IMG/VR virus record: IMGVR_UViG_3300008266_000033
Span: 62,001-126,000 of that record
Source: a virus
Direction: 5' to 3' (one strand)
DNA: 64,000 nt
Each line of letters opens with the position of its first letter. The first letter of the stretch is position 1. Both the position numbers and the translations under genes were made by a program. Shown in pieces: positions 1 to 8,363 of the stretch. The notes beneath the pieces are model-generated. The model had not been told where the DNA came from. It searched no databases and saw only the letters and a list, made by a program, of their open reading frames with translations.

Positions 1-1155
1 AGATGCTTTAAGTGCTTCAGTATGGATAAATTCTGAGATGATTCTAGTTTGGGCACTTGCTTGAATACCTACAAATGGTAAGCCTTTTGATTGTAGGTAA
101 GTATGCCATCCTAAAACACCAATTCCAATTGCTCTTCCTTTAATAGCAGAACGAACTGTGTTTTCCATGAATTTAATATTTTTAGCTCTGTCAATAAATT
201 CTTGTAATACACCTTCCAAAAACCAACATGTTAGTTCAGGTAATGTCATTCCATTTTCAAACTTATAATCTTTCCATTCATCCCAACGAGCCAAATTTAA
301 TGAAGATAAACAGCAAATAAATGAGTGTAATTCATCTGTGTAAAGTGAAATTTCACTACAAATATTAGTCATTGAAACTTTTAAATTGTTTTTCTTATAT
401 GCTTCAGGATTGTTATTATTTACATTATCCTCAAACATAATATAAGGTTCACCTGTTTCAAGACGAGTTTTAAGTATTTCACCCCAAAGTCGTAAAGCTT
501 TAGGATCTTTATCTTCTAATTTTTGCATAAATTCATCATCAATTACTACACACTGATGTAGATTTAAACATTGACGATTTACATCTCCTTTAGGACGACG
601 AATCATTAAAAATTCTTCAATGTCTTGGTGATTGATATTTAAATTTACGGATGCTGCTCCTCTACGTACTGAACCTTGGTTAGTAGCAATAATTGTAGAA
701 TCATAAATTTTAGCCCATGGAACTACCCCTTCACTTATACCATTATCTTTAATAGATTTACCTCTACCTCTAATACGAGATAATCCAATACCAACACCAC
801 CACCTTGAGATGATAAACGCATTAATTCTGAATTAGCATCAGCAATACCTTCAATACTATCTCCAACATCAATCCCGAAGCATGAGATAGGCATTCCACG
901 TTCAGTACCTAGATTTGATAGTACTGGAGATGCTAGACATAGCCAGTTTTTAACCATTGCTTCAAAGAAAAATGGTTGTAAATCTTTACGTCTTAAACGA
1001 CGTGCTGCTGCTTTACTTACTCGATTGAAAGCTCTAAACATATCTTCATCAGGGAGTAAATACCCTTTTGAAACCATAGAGATTCCTATTTCATCTAGCC
1101 ATTCAGGGTAATTCTTACCCTTGACCCATTTACTTGTGTCTATTTGTATACTCAT
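1..1155 (-). CDS. nrdA: Ribonucleoside-diphosphate reductase large subunit (class I), partial
   Basis: The N-terminal 385 codons of the alpha subunit of class I ribonucleotide reductase, which reduces NDPs to dNDPs for phage DNA synthesis; the rest runs off the left edge. The start is the ATG at 1155, 14 nt after the nrdB stop. There is no N-terminal ATP-cone, so dATP activity control is probably absent. A first redox cysteine lies in the motif PISCF (Cys92). The active-site triad N-x-C-x-E is visible as NICSEI (Asn264, Cys266, Glu268), followed by the family motif CCLSSLNLARWDEW. It sits in the replication block directly after nrdB. The family call is very secure; the C-terminus cannot be judged. 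Confidence 0.95.
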   Translation of the reverse strand, partial: MSIQIDTSKWVKGKNYPEWLDEIGISMVSKGYLLPDEDMFRAFNRVSKAAARRLRRKDLQPFFFEAMVKNWLCLASPVLSNLGTERGMPISCFGIDVGDSIEGIADANSELMRLSSQGGGVGIGLSRIRGRGKSIKDNGISEGVVPWAKIYDSTIIATNQGSVRRGAASVNLNINHQDIEEFLMIRRPKGDVNRQCLNLHQCVVIDDEFMQKLEDKDPKALRLWGEILKTRLETGEPYIMFEDNVNNNNPEAYKKNNLKVSMTNICSEISLYTDELHSFICCLSSLNLARWDEWKDYKFENGMTLPELTCWFLEGVLQEFIDRAKNIKFMENTVRSAIKGRAIGIGVLGWHTYLQSKGLPFVGIQASAQTRIISEFIHTEALKAS

Positions 1156-1169
1156 AATGTTTAAATGTT

Positions 1170-2120
1170 TTATAAATCTGTCCAATCTGCTGTTGATTTA
1201 GAGTAACTTGTTACTCTCCCAGCAAAGAAATCTTGATGTGTTTTACCACTTGTTAAATGACCAAACCATTCCATTTGTTTTAATAAATTGGGATCAATAT
1301 CATTATACAAAGGATTTAGTCCTAACTCAACCATTTTTTCATTAGCTCTTGCTTTAATGAAATTTTTTAACTGTTCTTTAGTTAAACCCTCAATATTACC
1401 CATTTCAAAAGCTTTATCAATAAAATCAAATTCTAGTTTTACTGATAGCTCACAGGCTTCATTGACTGATTTAATTAATTTCCAAGCATTTAATTCTGGT
1501 TTTTCTTCTAATAACTTTTTAAATAACCAGCAACCTGCTTTTGAATGTAAACTTTCATCTCTTACAGACCATTCAACTATTTGACCCATACCTTTCATTA
1601 AATTTCTAAGCTGAAATGACATTAAAATAGCAAATGAGGAAAATAGGTTTACTCCTTCTGTAAATGCTGAAAATACTGCTAATGAAATTGCTTTTTCTTC
1701 TAGTGTGTTTCCTGGGGTACTGATTAGTCGTTCTATTTTATTTTTAGAAACTTCATCTTCCATAAAGGCTTCAAAATTATCTAATCCTAAAGCCTCATTT
1801 AATAAGGAATATGCTTCTGCATGGATAGATTCAAATGAACCAAAAGTAACAGCCATGTGTTGAATTTCTGGTTTAGGAAACCAATGACTAACTTTAGAGC
1901 TCCAATAATCTTCTACATAGGTTTCAGTTTGAGCAAATGCTCTTAAAATATTACCTATTAGATTCTTTTCAGACTCATTTAATTTAAGTTTCCAATCATT
2001 TATATCTGATGCTAGTGGGACTTCTTCAGGTAACCAATGTACTCTTTGTTGATCTTTTAAAAAATTATATACTTCAGTATATTCAAATGGTTTGTAAAAG
2101 TATCTAGGTTCAGTTATCAT
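1170..2120 (-). CDS. nrdB: Ribonucleoside-diphosphate reductase small subunit (class I)
   Basis: Beta subunit of class I ribonucleotide reductase, which houses the diiron-tyrosyl radical. At 316 residues it has normal length for phage NrdB. Metal ligands and radical site are readable: Glu66 in AQTETYVEDYW, then ESIHAEAY with Glu97, His100 and the radical Tyr104, and later FTEGVNLF and RDESLH supplying the second half of the diiron site. All canonical residues appear present, so it should be active with the NrdA encoded immediately downstream. A variant of the late-type motif (AATATTTATTAAC) lies just upstream of the start. Confidence 0.96.
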   Translation of the reverse strand: MITEPRYFYKPFEYTEVYNFLKDQQRVHWLPEEVPLASDINDWKLKLNESEKNLIGNILRAFAQTETYVEDYWSSKVSHWFPKPEIQHMAVTFGSFESIHAEAYSLLNEALGLDNFEAFMEDEVSKNKIERLISTPGNTLEEKAISLAVFSAFTEGVNLFSSFAILMSFQLRNLMKGMGQIVEWSVRDESLHSKAGCWLFKKLLEEKPELNAWKLIKSVNEACELSVKLEFDFIDKAFEMGNIEGLTKEQLKNFIKARANEKMVELGLNPLYNDIDPNLLKQMEWFGHLTSGKTHQDFFAGRVTSYSKSTADWTDL

Positions 2121-2136
2121 GTTAATAAATATTATT

Positions 2137-3525
2137 TTATCCGTTTTTACCTTCTAATTCAAAAAATTTCTTTCTCAAAGCATATTTTTCGTCTTCATCA
2201 ACATTACCATATCCACTACTGTTGTTAGCCTTTTGACTTTCCATCATCTCCATTTCCTCACTAATATTATCCATGATTTCTATTTTACCAATAGAAGTAT
2301 CAATTTTAGAACTAAACGTCATACCATCAGGACCAAACCTGTTTTTCATAAAATGCCATCGACCTGTACCATTTAATTTGTCTTTACGTTTTCTTGAAAG
2401 TGATAATGAAATATCTCCAATCATAATTTTATCATAAGAACCAGCAATTTTATCTGCTTCTAATACATCATCTTTAGCTCCTGCTCGGTTAATTTGAGAA
2501 GGTGAAATAATTGGAATTTTTAATTCTTTAGCTAAACCTTTAGCATCAGTAAATACATCATCAATTTCATCCTTACGTTCTTTTCGAGGTTTTCGAGTTT
2601 TTAGCAAATCAAGATAATCAATGAAAATAGCATCTGGGGTGAAATCATATAGAGATTTAAGTTTTTTCAAGTGTTGCTCAATAGTATCTAATGAGGCTCT
2701 TCTTGGTGAATATTCCTTAATAATAATAGTTCCAGGAAGTGAATTAATTACTTCTTCTACTTTATCCCTATGATTAGATAATCTATCTACTGGAATTTTA
2801 GTTAAATTAGCGTCAAAACGTTTACCTACATAAGATTCACCTAATTCTAAGGCATAGTAAACTATATTATAACCTAATGAGGCAGCATGAGCAGCCATAT
2901 CCACGATAGCCCAAGATTTACCTCCTCCAGGATTACCAAAAATTAATACTAAGTCTCCTTTTCCATAACCGCCTTGAGTAACCTCATTAAATTTAGGCCA
3001 TGGAAATGGTATAGGAGCCCTATCTTCGTCTCGATATCTAGTTTCAATATCTTTTGTGTATTCGTGTCCGATTGTTTTGTCTTGTCCTGAACGTAATGCA
3101 TTATCAATTAAGGTTCTAATAGAGTCATAATCTCCAAGTTTTAATAAGTCTACTGAGGATAATAAGGCTCCTTTTAAATTTTGATTTTTACAGAATTTAG
3201 AGAATTCTTTTTGTACATATTCTAAATCTTTAGCTTCAGTTGATGCTTCATATGCTTCTTTTAATTGTTCTTTAATAGAAACTTTCAATACATCATTATC
3301 TAATTTTTTTAGCTCAATCTTTAATACCTCTATTGTAGGGGTAGTATGATATTTGTGGTAATATGATAGTATTTCTTTTAGAACCCACTTATGTGCTTGG
3401 TTACTAAAATGTTCTTCATCTAAAACATCATGTACATTATTTAAAAATTCTTTATTTGTTAATAAAGAAGCAATTACTTTAACCTGGAAATTAATTCCAT
3501 AGCTTTCTAGAGATGATAGGGTCAT
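2137..3525 (-). CDS. Replicative DNA helicase, DnaB/gp41-like
   Basis: Hexameric 5'-3' replicative helicase of the DnaB/T4 gp41 family (462 residues). It has an N-terminal alpha-helical domain (about 1-150), a linker, then a RecA-fold motor with Walker A GNPGGGKS (197-204), Walker B FIDYLD (Asp303) and the sensor-like segment IISPSQINRAG near 340. The C-terminus is a charged tail. It lies in a replication operon with the 5' nuclease (4 nt upstream) and UvsX-like recombinase. In T4 the equivalent is gp41, which works with primase gp61; no primase domain is visible here. Confidence 0.94.
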   Translation of the reverse strand: MTLSSLESYGINFQVKVIASLLTNKEFLNNVHDVLDEEHFSNQAHKWVLKEILSYYHKYHTTPTIEVLKIELKKLDNDVLKVSIKEQLKEAYEASTEAKDLEYVQKEFSKFCKNQNLKGALLSSVDLLKLGDYDSIRTLIDNALRSGQDKTIGHEYTKDIETRYRDEDRAPIPFPWPKFNEVTQGGYGKGDLVLIFGNPGGGKSWAIVDMAAHAASLGYNIVYYALELGESYVGKRFDANLTKIPVDRLSNHRDKVEEVINSLPGTIIIKEYSPRRASLDTIEQHLKKLKSLYDFTPDAIFIDYLDLLKTRKPRKERKDEIDDVFTDAKGLAKELKIPIISPSQINRAGAKDDVLEADKIAGSYDKIMIGDISLSLSRKRKDKLNGTGRWHFMKNRFGPDGMTFSSKIDTSIGKIEIMDNISEEMEMMESQKANNSSGYGNVDEDEKYALRKKFFELEGKNG

Positions 3526-3529
3526 GTTT

Positions 3530-4573
3530 TTATTTTTTAATTGAATTTAAAATTCTAAATGTGTCTTTTAACCAAAGTTCAACTCCTTTTATAATAATAG
3601 CTAAATCATCTTGATTAGCTAAATGTAGAAATTCTTTAGTTTTCAATTCAGGGATGGGACTATCAACTGTTTCAATAATAAACTCTTTTTCATTATCATC
3701 TATCAACGGGTTTTTAAGATCCATTAATCTATAAAAATTCTTTACATTCTCAAAGTCATGTAATACCCTTGAGTAAATTTTATTATCTTTTAGTTTAGTT
3801 TCACAGATATTAAATATATCGTCTAATGAAAGAATAGTTTGTCCTACCTCAGGAAATTTTTCTATCAGTGTTTTTGGTCCTAAATCTTTTACTCCAGGAA
3901 TTTTATCTGAGGTATCTCCTACTAATGTTTTATAAATAATAAAGTTTTCAGCTAATACTCCAAATTTTTCCCTAATTAATGCTTTATTATAAAATACTTT
4001 TTCACCAGTTTTATAAACTGTAATATTATCATCTATTAACTGGAAAAAATCTTTATCATTAGAAGCAATAAAAACCTGAGAATTATATTGGGTTGAAAGG
4101 TGAGTGGCTAAAAATGCTATAATATCATCAGCCTCTACTTTACTTATTGATAAAGTTTTAACAGGTAAACATTGAAGATAATTTATTAGCCTAGATATTT
4201 GGTCTACTTGAGCATCTACTTCAGTTGACTTATCTTCAAAAATATCCCAATTGGTGATTTTATTTACATTTCGTCCAGATTTGTATTCGGGGAGTAAGTT
4301 CTTCCTGTTTGTGGAAGAACCTACCCCATCAAATACTACATAAACTGAAGTGGGTTTGGTGTGGTTAATTAGGCTTCCTAATGATCTTAAAAAGCCTCCT
4401 AACCCACCAATATGGGCGTTATTTTGATTAACGTAATTTAAAACTGCAAAGTTTCTTAAAAATAAATTTAAACCATCAACTAATAATACTCTATCATTTT
4501 TACTGAAGGATGTTTCTTTTTCGTGTTCTAAACTTACCTCTTCTAGCAGTTTTAAATATTCTTTCTTTCCCAT
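3530..4573 (-). CDS. 5'-3' exonuclease / RNase H of the FEN family (T4 Rnh-like)
   Basis: FEN-1/T4 RNase H type 5' nuclease (347 residues), expected to remove RNA primers and flaps during lagging-strand synthesis. Acidic metal-binding motifs are spaced as in the family: VLLVDGLNLF (Asp33), VEADDIIAFLA, ASNDKDFFQLID, and the helix-hairpin-helix region VGDTSDKIPGVKDLGPKT that binds DNA. The first ~25 residues are a charged extension. It lies between the recombinase (stop 2 nt upstream of this start) and the helicase, consistent with a replisome operon. Family membership is clear; T4 Rnh is the best functional analogue. Confidence 0.93.
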   Translation of the reverse strand: MGKKEYLKLLEEVSLEHEKETSFSKNDRVLLVDGLNLFLRNFAVLNYVNQNNAHIGGLGGFLRSLGSLINHTKPTSVYVVFDGVGSSTNRKNLLPEYKSGRNVNKITNWDIFEDKSTEVDAQVDQISRLINYLQCLPVKTLSISKVEADDIIAFLATHLSTQYNSQVFIASNDKDFFQLIDDNITVYKTGEKVFYNKALIREKFGVLAENFIIYKTLVGDTSDKIPGVKDLGPKTLIEKFPEVGQTILSLDDIFNICETKLKDNKIYSRVLHDFENVKNFYRLMDLKNPLIDDNEKEFIIETVDSPIPELKTKEFLHLANQDDLAIIIKGVELWLKDTFRILNSIKK

Positions 4574-4574
4574 A

Positions 4575-5651
4575 TTAATCTTCAGATGTATCTACTTCTC
4601 CATTAGCTTCATCTTCAGTAACAATCTTGAAATTGGTACCTCCTAAAATCTTAGCCCATTCATCAGCATGTTCTTTTTTATACTTATCTACTGATAGAGG
4701 TGTATCTTTAATAAAACCATGTGCTGTCATAATAATAGAACCTCTAGTAGAAATCCCATTGATGTGATTTTTATCTACTGAAACTTTAGTTCGTTTAGCA
4801 AACTCAACATCTTTTTTATCTTTAACAGCCTTGATTTTATTTGTACCTGCATTAGCAATATTACCAAAAGTAACAATTAGTGAGGCATCAAAAAACATCG
4901 TATTTCCTCCTTTATTTTTCATTTTAGGTTGTTCCATAGGAAGCGAAGGTTTTTCAACCCATACTTTATTTACACAAACAAATGTATTTGTATAAGGAGA
5001 ATTTTCTTTACGTGAAAGTACAATCTTTTGATTTACAAAATTACCAAACTGTTGAGACATAGCACCAGCATTCCACTCATTACTATTTGATGATTTTTCA
5101 ATACTCATTTTGCAAGGAATAGAACCTACTGAATCCCATAAAAATAATAGATCATAAGGTAAATTGCCTTTAGCTTGTTCATCCAAAAGATCTAAAATAA
5201 ATGCAGCAACATCTTCTACAGATTGTAAAGAACTTCTATCAGCATAGATAAAAAATCCTTCATAATTTTGTATTTCACCTGTAGCTGGATCAATAACTTC
5301 GTTCACATCAAAACCCATAGTTTTAAGATGTCCAAAATCAAATTTCATCTCAGTTACTATTAGTACTGGAAGGATTCCTGCTTTTTGAGCATTAACTGCT
5401 GCTTCAATAAGTGCAGTAGTTTTACCTGTATCAGAGTGTCCTCGGAGTAATGTAATATGACCCATAGGAATACCTGGAAGCGAGATAATATCTGATAAAG
5501 CTTCCGAAACTGGTATCCATTTCTGTTCTTTGAACTTAACATTTGAATTTAGAAGTTTCTTATCTTTAAACTTATTTAGGTCAAACCCTTTTTTAAGTTC
5601 AGAGGAAACAGCCTCATTCAAAGAAGTTGACTTCTTTGTTATTGTTGTCAT
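4575..5651 (-). CDS. uvsX: RecA/UvsX-like recombinase
   Basis: Strand-exchange ATPase of the RecA/UvsX family (358 residues), used in recombination-dependent replication and repair. Walker A is GHSDTGKT (71-78), and the Walker B-like strand is DLLFLWDSVGS. The region around FGNFVNQKIVLSRKEN and the KNKGGN stretch correspond to the DNA-binding loops of UvsX. The C-terminus is acidic, as in RecA proteins. It is placed between the single-strand binding protein and the 5' nuclease, the same functional grouping as in T4-like phages. The assignment to UvsX rather than a host-type RecA rests on neighbourhood and length. Confidence 0.93.
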   Translation of the reverse strand: MTTITKKSTSLNEAVSSELKKGFDLNKFKDKKLLNSNVKFKEQKWIPVSEALSDIISLPGIPMGHITLLRGHSDTGKTTALIEAAVNAQKAGILPVLIVTEMKFDFGHLKTMGFDVNEVIDPATGEIQNYEGFFIYADRSSLQSVEDVAAFILDLLDEQAKGNLPYDLLFLWDSVGSIPCKMSIEKSSNSNEWNAGAMSQQFGNFVNQKIVLSRKENSPYTNTFVCVNKVWVEKPSLPMEQPKMKNKGGNTMFFDASLIVTFGNIANAGTNKIKAVKDKKDVEFAKRTKVSVDKNHINGISTRGSIIMTAHGFIKDTPLSVDKYKKEHADEWAKILGGTNFKIVTEDEANGEVDTSED

Positions 5652-5667
5652 AAAATTTAGTTTTTAA

Positions 5668-6504
5668 TTATTCCTCGGAAAATAAAGCATCAAACTTTTC
5701 TGAAGTCTTTGCTTTTTTACCACCCATTTTCTTTTCAGTTACTTTAGCGGTAATACTTTCTGATTCTTCTTTCCAAGGTGCTTCACTTGGGGTTTCAGCT
5801 TCTTCTGTATCCTCAATAACTTCTCCATTTTCATCTTCTGGGTTTAGCCAGTTTTGAAGAGTAGTTTTGATTTCTTCATAAGAATGTTTCTTGTTGATTT
5901 CCAAAATATTAGGTTGTTCTGTTAACCAAAGTTCAGCTTGTTTAGCATCATCACTAAGAGGAGTAGTTTTTGGTTTTACTCGGATAGTACATTTGATGCC
6001 TTTACGTCCAGCAATATCAGCTTCAACAGCCTCTACATTAAAATCACGACCCTCAGTAACATCAGTATAATCACCATAATCTTCATCTTCAGCAATACCT
6101 AATAGTTGCATGTAAATTTCTTTACCAAACTCCCAAAGACGAACACCCATATCTTCTTCACCACGTACAATTACTGGTGCAAAAATACGCATTTTTGGAT
6201 CAAGCTTTTTAGCTAGGGACCAATTTTCTTTATCTGATGTTGAGCGAAGTTTTTTAGTAAACTCTACAATAGGGTCTGATTCATCCCAATTAGTAAGAGC
6301 AAAAATAGGATACTTAGCGAACCCATAGTGAACATAAACTTCTTTAAAAGGATTAGCTTTATCGGATTTAGAAGGTACGATACGAACCTGGTGTTTACCT
6401 ACTTTTGGTTTCCAAAAGATTTTTGAATAATCAACTTTTTCTTTTTTTGCCCCTGGTTTTTGCTGTAGAGACTCCAGCCTGTTTTTGATTTTACTTAAAT
6501 CCAT
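5668..6504 (-). CDS. Single-stranded DNA-binding protein, gp32-like
   Basis: A gp32-type SSB of 278 residues that coats ssDNA during replication and recombination. The N-terminal region has WKPKVGKHQVRIVPS followed by NPFKEVYVHYGF, the OB-fold entry typical of T4-like gp32. The C-terminus is acidic and ends FDALFSEE, the tail that contacts partner proteins. The Cys/His zinc site of T4 gp32 is not evident. It lies upstream of uvsX (16 nt gap). The 97-nt region upstream of its start carries no match to the TTTG-N20-TAnnTTTA promoter. Confidence 0.9.
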   Translation of the reverse strand: MDLSKIKNRLESLQQKPGAKKEKVDYSKIFWKPKVGKHQVRIVPSKSDKANPFKEVYVHYGFAKYPIFALTNWDESDPIVEFTKKLRSTSDKENWSLAKKLDPKMRIFAPVIVRGEEDMGVRLWEFGKEIYMQLLGIAEDEDYGDYTDVTEGRDFNVEAVEADIAGRKGIKCTIRVKPKTTPLSDDAKQAELWLTEQPNILEINKKHSYEEIKTTLQNWLNPEDENGEVIEDTEEAETPSEAPWKEESESITAKVTEKKMGGKKAKTSEKFDALFSEE

Positions 6505-6601
6505 AAAATTTGTTTTTAAAACGGTTAATAAATGTGGTTAATTCTAAATCGTGGCGATAATATAATGAAAAGGCCTTAAAATTCCAACCTGAATGATTAA
6601 C

Positions 6602-6988
6602 TTATAATTCAATTATTTTGTATAATTTGGTGTTAAGTGATTTAAATTCGTTTTGTTGAGTTAATAATATGCAATTTTTATAATGATTCCAATTAACTCT
6701 AAAGGAAGGATCTACTATACCCCCATTGAGTCTTTTTATCAGTTCATTTAATGCATTTATGGTATATAATGTATTAGTGTCTTTTTTTCTATGTACTGAA
6801 ATAGTATTAGGAGGTAAACTACCAATGTTACCACTGTCTGTATTATAGGTAATTACATATTCATCAGTAGATTTTACATAAAGTATAAATAATTTATCGT
6901 AGTTTATAACATAATCAGTAGATATAGTTTCTATCAGATCTTCTAAATTATCTATTTGAGTAAATGAAGCAAATAATTTGTTATTCAT
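6602..6988 (-). CDS. Hypothetical protein, 128 residues
   Basis: I do not recognise this protein. It is 128 residues with mixed alpha/beta character, no cysteine-rich motif, no signal peptide and no membrane segment. It sits between the DNA polymerase and the single-strand binding protein in the replication block. A copy of the late-type motif (7008-7017) lies 20 nt upstream of its start, inside the loop of an 11-bp inverted repeat. A replication- or transcription-related role is possible from context only. Confidence 0.6.
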   Translation of the reverse strand: MNNKLFASFTQIDNLEDLIETISTDYVINYDKLFILYVKSTDEYVITYNTDSGNIGSLPPNTISVHRKKDTNTLYTINALNELIKRLNGGIVDPSFRVNWNHYKNCILLTQQNEFKSLNTKLYKIIEL

Positions 6989-6992
6989 TTTT

Positions 6993-7026
6993 AAAGAGTC
7001 GATTTTGTTATAAATATCAACTCTTT
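6993..7026. repeat. 11-bp inverted repeat enclosing a promoter-like motif
   Basis: Arms 6993-7003 and 7016-7026 are complementary with one G.T mismatch. The 12-nt loop holds the TTATAAATAT element. On the plus strand the second arm runs into six T residues, so it could terminate plus-strand RNA; on the minus strand only three T residues follow. It lies between the polymerase stop and the 128-residue gene. Confidence 0.5.
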
Positions 7027-7027
7027 T

Positions 7028-8314
7028 TTATGAAAAAGTGTAGTCGGATCCTTTATTTATTTTTATAGTGAGTTTTTTTCTTTCAAATATTTTTTGAATC
7101 TCTAATAATAAATCTTTTTCTTTTCTATCTACATCAAATAAAAAACTATCATAAACATATAAAATAAGTTTAGTTTTTTTACCTACCAATAACTTATGTA
7201 TTTCTAATAGAATTTCAATATTGTTGGCTGTTTCATAGTGTTGTAGTAAATAGTTAAATAATTTTTGAGGATTCATATCATTTAACTTATCCCTATAAAA
7301 TCTATAATTAGAAACAGGACATTCAATAAATCCACCATAATTAAAATCATCCCACAACTTATCTATAAATGTGCTTATTTTCTTAAAAAACTCGATATGA
7401 CTGTATTCTTGTTTTATACCGCCATATAAATTTTTAAAAATGATTTCCTTAGCATCATCATACGAAACATCATAAGTTTTAGAAAATTCATTATAAACGT
7501 TATCTTCAAAATTAAAATCTATTAATTGAGCAGCCAATGTAGGATGATAGGCTGAAATATCAAACTCAACCAATAAATCATTTGAAGGAACAAAACTTTC
7601 TCTAACTTTATTGTCTTTAGGTAATGCAGCAAAATTTATACCATTAAATGAATTTGAAGGTCGTTTGGTTGTAGTGTATAAATTATATTCTGTAAAAATC
7701 TTATTTTCTAATATAGAGTATTCTGGGTGGGGTAGATCAAAATGATCATAAAATGAAGATGGGCTTAAAGTTAATCCATTTCTTTCTATACCTAAAAAGG
7801 CTAATGGGGCTTTAGTATTTAAAAATTCTAATTCTTTAGGATAATTTAAAGGCAAATACTTTTGAATTAACTTAAATAAATCCTCACAATATTCATAATG
7901 TTTAGTTATAGGAATTATTCTATTTAAATCAGATATATCAGAATGTTTTGAATAAAAATAATTATAAACTAAATTATCAGGATACTTAAACCCATCAGGC
8001 ATTAAATAAGTTAAATCATATAAGTTTTTATAGGGCAGATGATATAGTTTTTGTTTTTTATTAATCACATATATTTCATCTATATCCTTTAATAGCGCGT
8101 CTATTAGCATTTTATTAAGCGAGAATCCCTCGTTGTGGCACACGCACAACATATAACCCTTCTCATCTATAAACGGTTTAATAAAGATAAGACTTATTTC
8201 GCTTAAAGAAGGATGATAATAATGATGGTAAGGAACAATCTCTAAAAATACCTTTTTAAATTTTTTTTCCTTTAATTCTTCAAACTGTTCATCAGTTTCT
8301 ATTAACCAGTACAT
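7028..8314 (-). CDS. Divergent family A DNA polymerase with degenerate exonuclease domain
   Basis: A 428-residue protein with the palm and fingers motifs of family A DNA polymerases. A TTKRPS segment (215-220) stands where TGRLSS occurs. Motif A is VEFDISAYHP (Asp252), motif B is AKEIIFKNLYGG (Lys289, Phe293, Tyr297) and motif C is YVYDSFLFDV (Asp389). An N-x-x-x-Q pair (Asn354, Gln358) also fits. The motif B Arg (Pol I Arg754) is replaced by Tyr, and the motif A Glu (Pol I Glu710) by His. The N-terminal ~165 residues resemble a shrunken 3'-5' exonuclease in which DxE is reduced to LEI, so proofreading is probably lost. A host-type promoter precedes the gene. It may be the replicative polymerase, since T4-like phages normally carry a family B enzyme. 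Confidence 0.75.
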   Translation of the reverse strand: MYWLIETDEQFEELKEKKFKKVFLEIVPYHHYYHPSLSEISLIFIKPFIDEKGYMLCVCHNEGFSLNKMLIDALLKDIDEIYVINKKQKLYHLPYKNLYDLTYLMPDGFKYPDNLVYNYFYSKHSDISDLNRIIPITKHYEYCEDLFKLIQKYLPLNYPKELEFLNTKAPLAFLGIERNGLTLSPSSFYDHFDLPHPEYSILENKIFTEYNLYTTTKRPSNSFNGINFAALPKDNKVRESFVPSNDLLVEFDISAYHPTLAAQLIDFNFEDNVYNEFSKTYDVSYDDAKEIIFKNLYGGIKQEYSHIEFFKKISTFIDKLWDDFNYGGFIECPVSNYRFYRDKLNDMNPQKLFNYLLQHYETANNIEILLEIHKLLVGKKTKLILYVYDSFLFDVDRKEKDLLLEIQKIFERKKLTIKINKGSDYTFS

Positions 8315-8318
8315 GAGG

Positions 8319-8350
8319 TAAAGATAATAAAAATATTATATTTAACCAAA
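8319..8350 (-). promoter_or_regulatory. Bacteroidetes-type promoter of the DNA polymerase gene
   Basis: Read on the minus strand: TTTG (8350-8347), 20 nt, then TATCTTTA (8326-8319), five bases before the polymerase ATG at 8314. This matches the Bacteroidetes -33/-7 pattern (TTTG and TAnnTTTG) and has the same 20-nt spacing as three other sites in the window. Confidence 0.6.
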
Positions 8351-8363
8351 TTTAATTATTTTT

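Noticed and set aside
5360-5542. Minus-strand 60-residue frame inside the UvsX-like gene
   Set aside because: Lies wholly within the recombinase in another frame; the recombinase motifs (Walker A) are intact across it.
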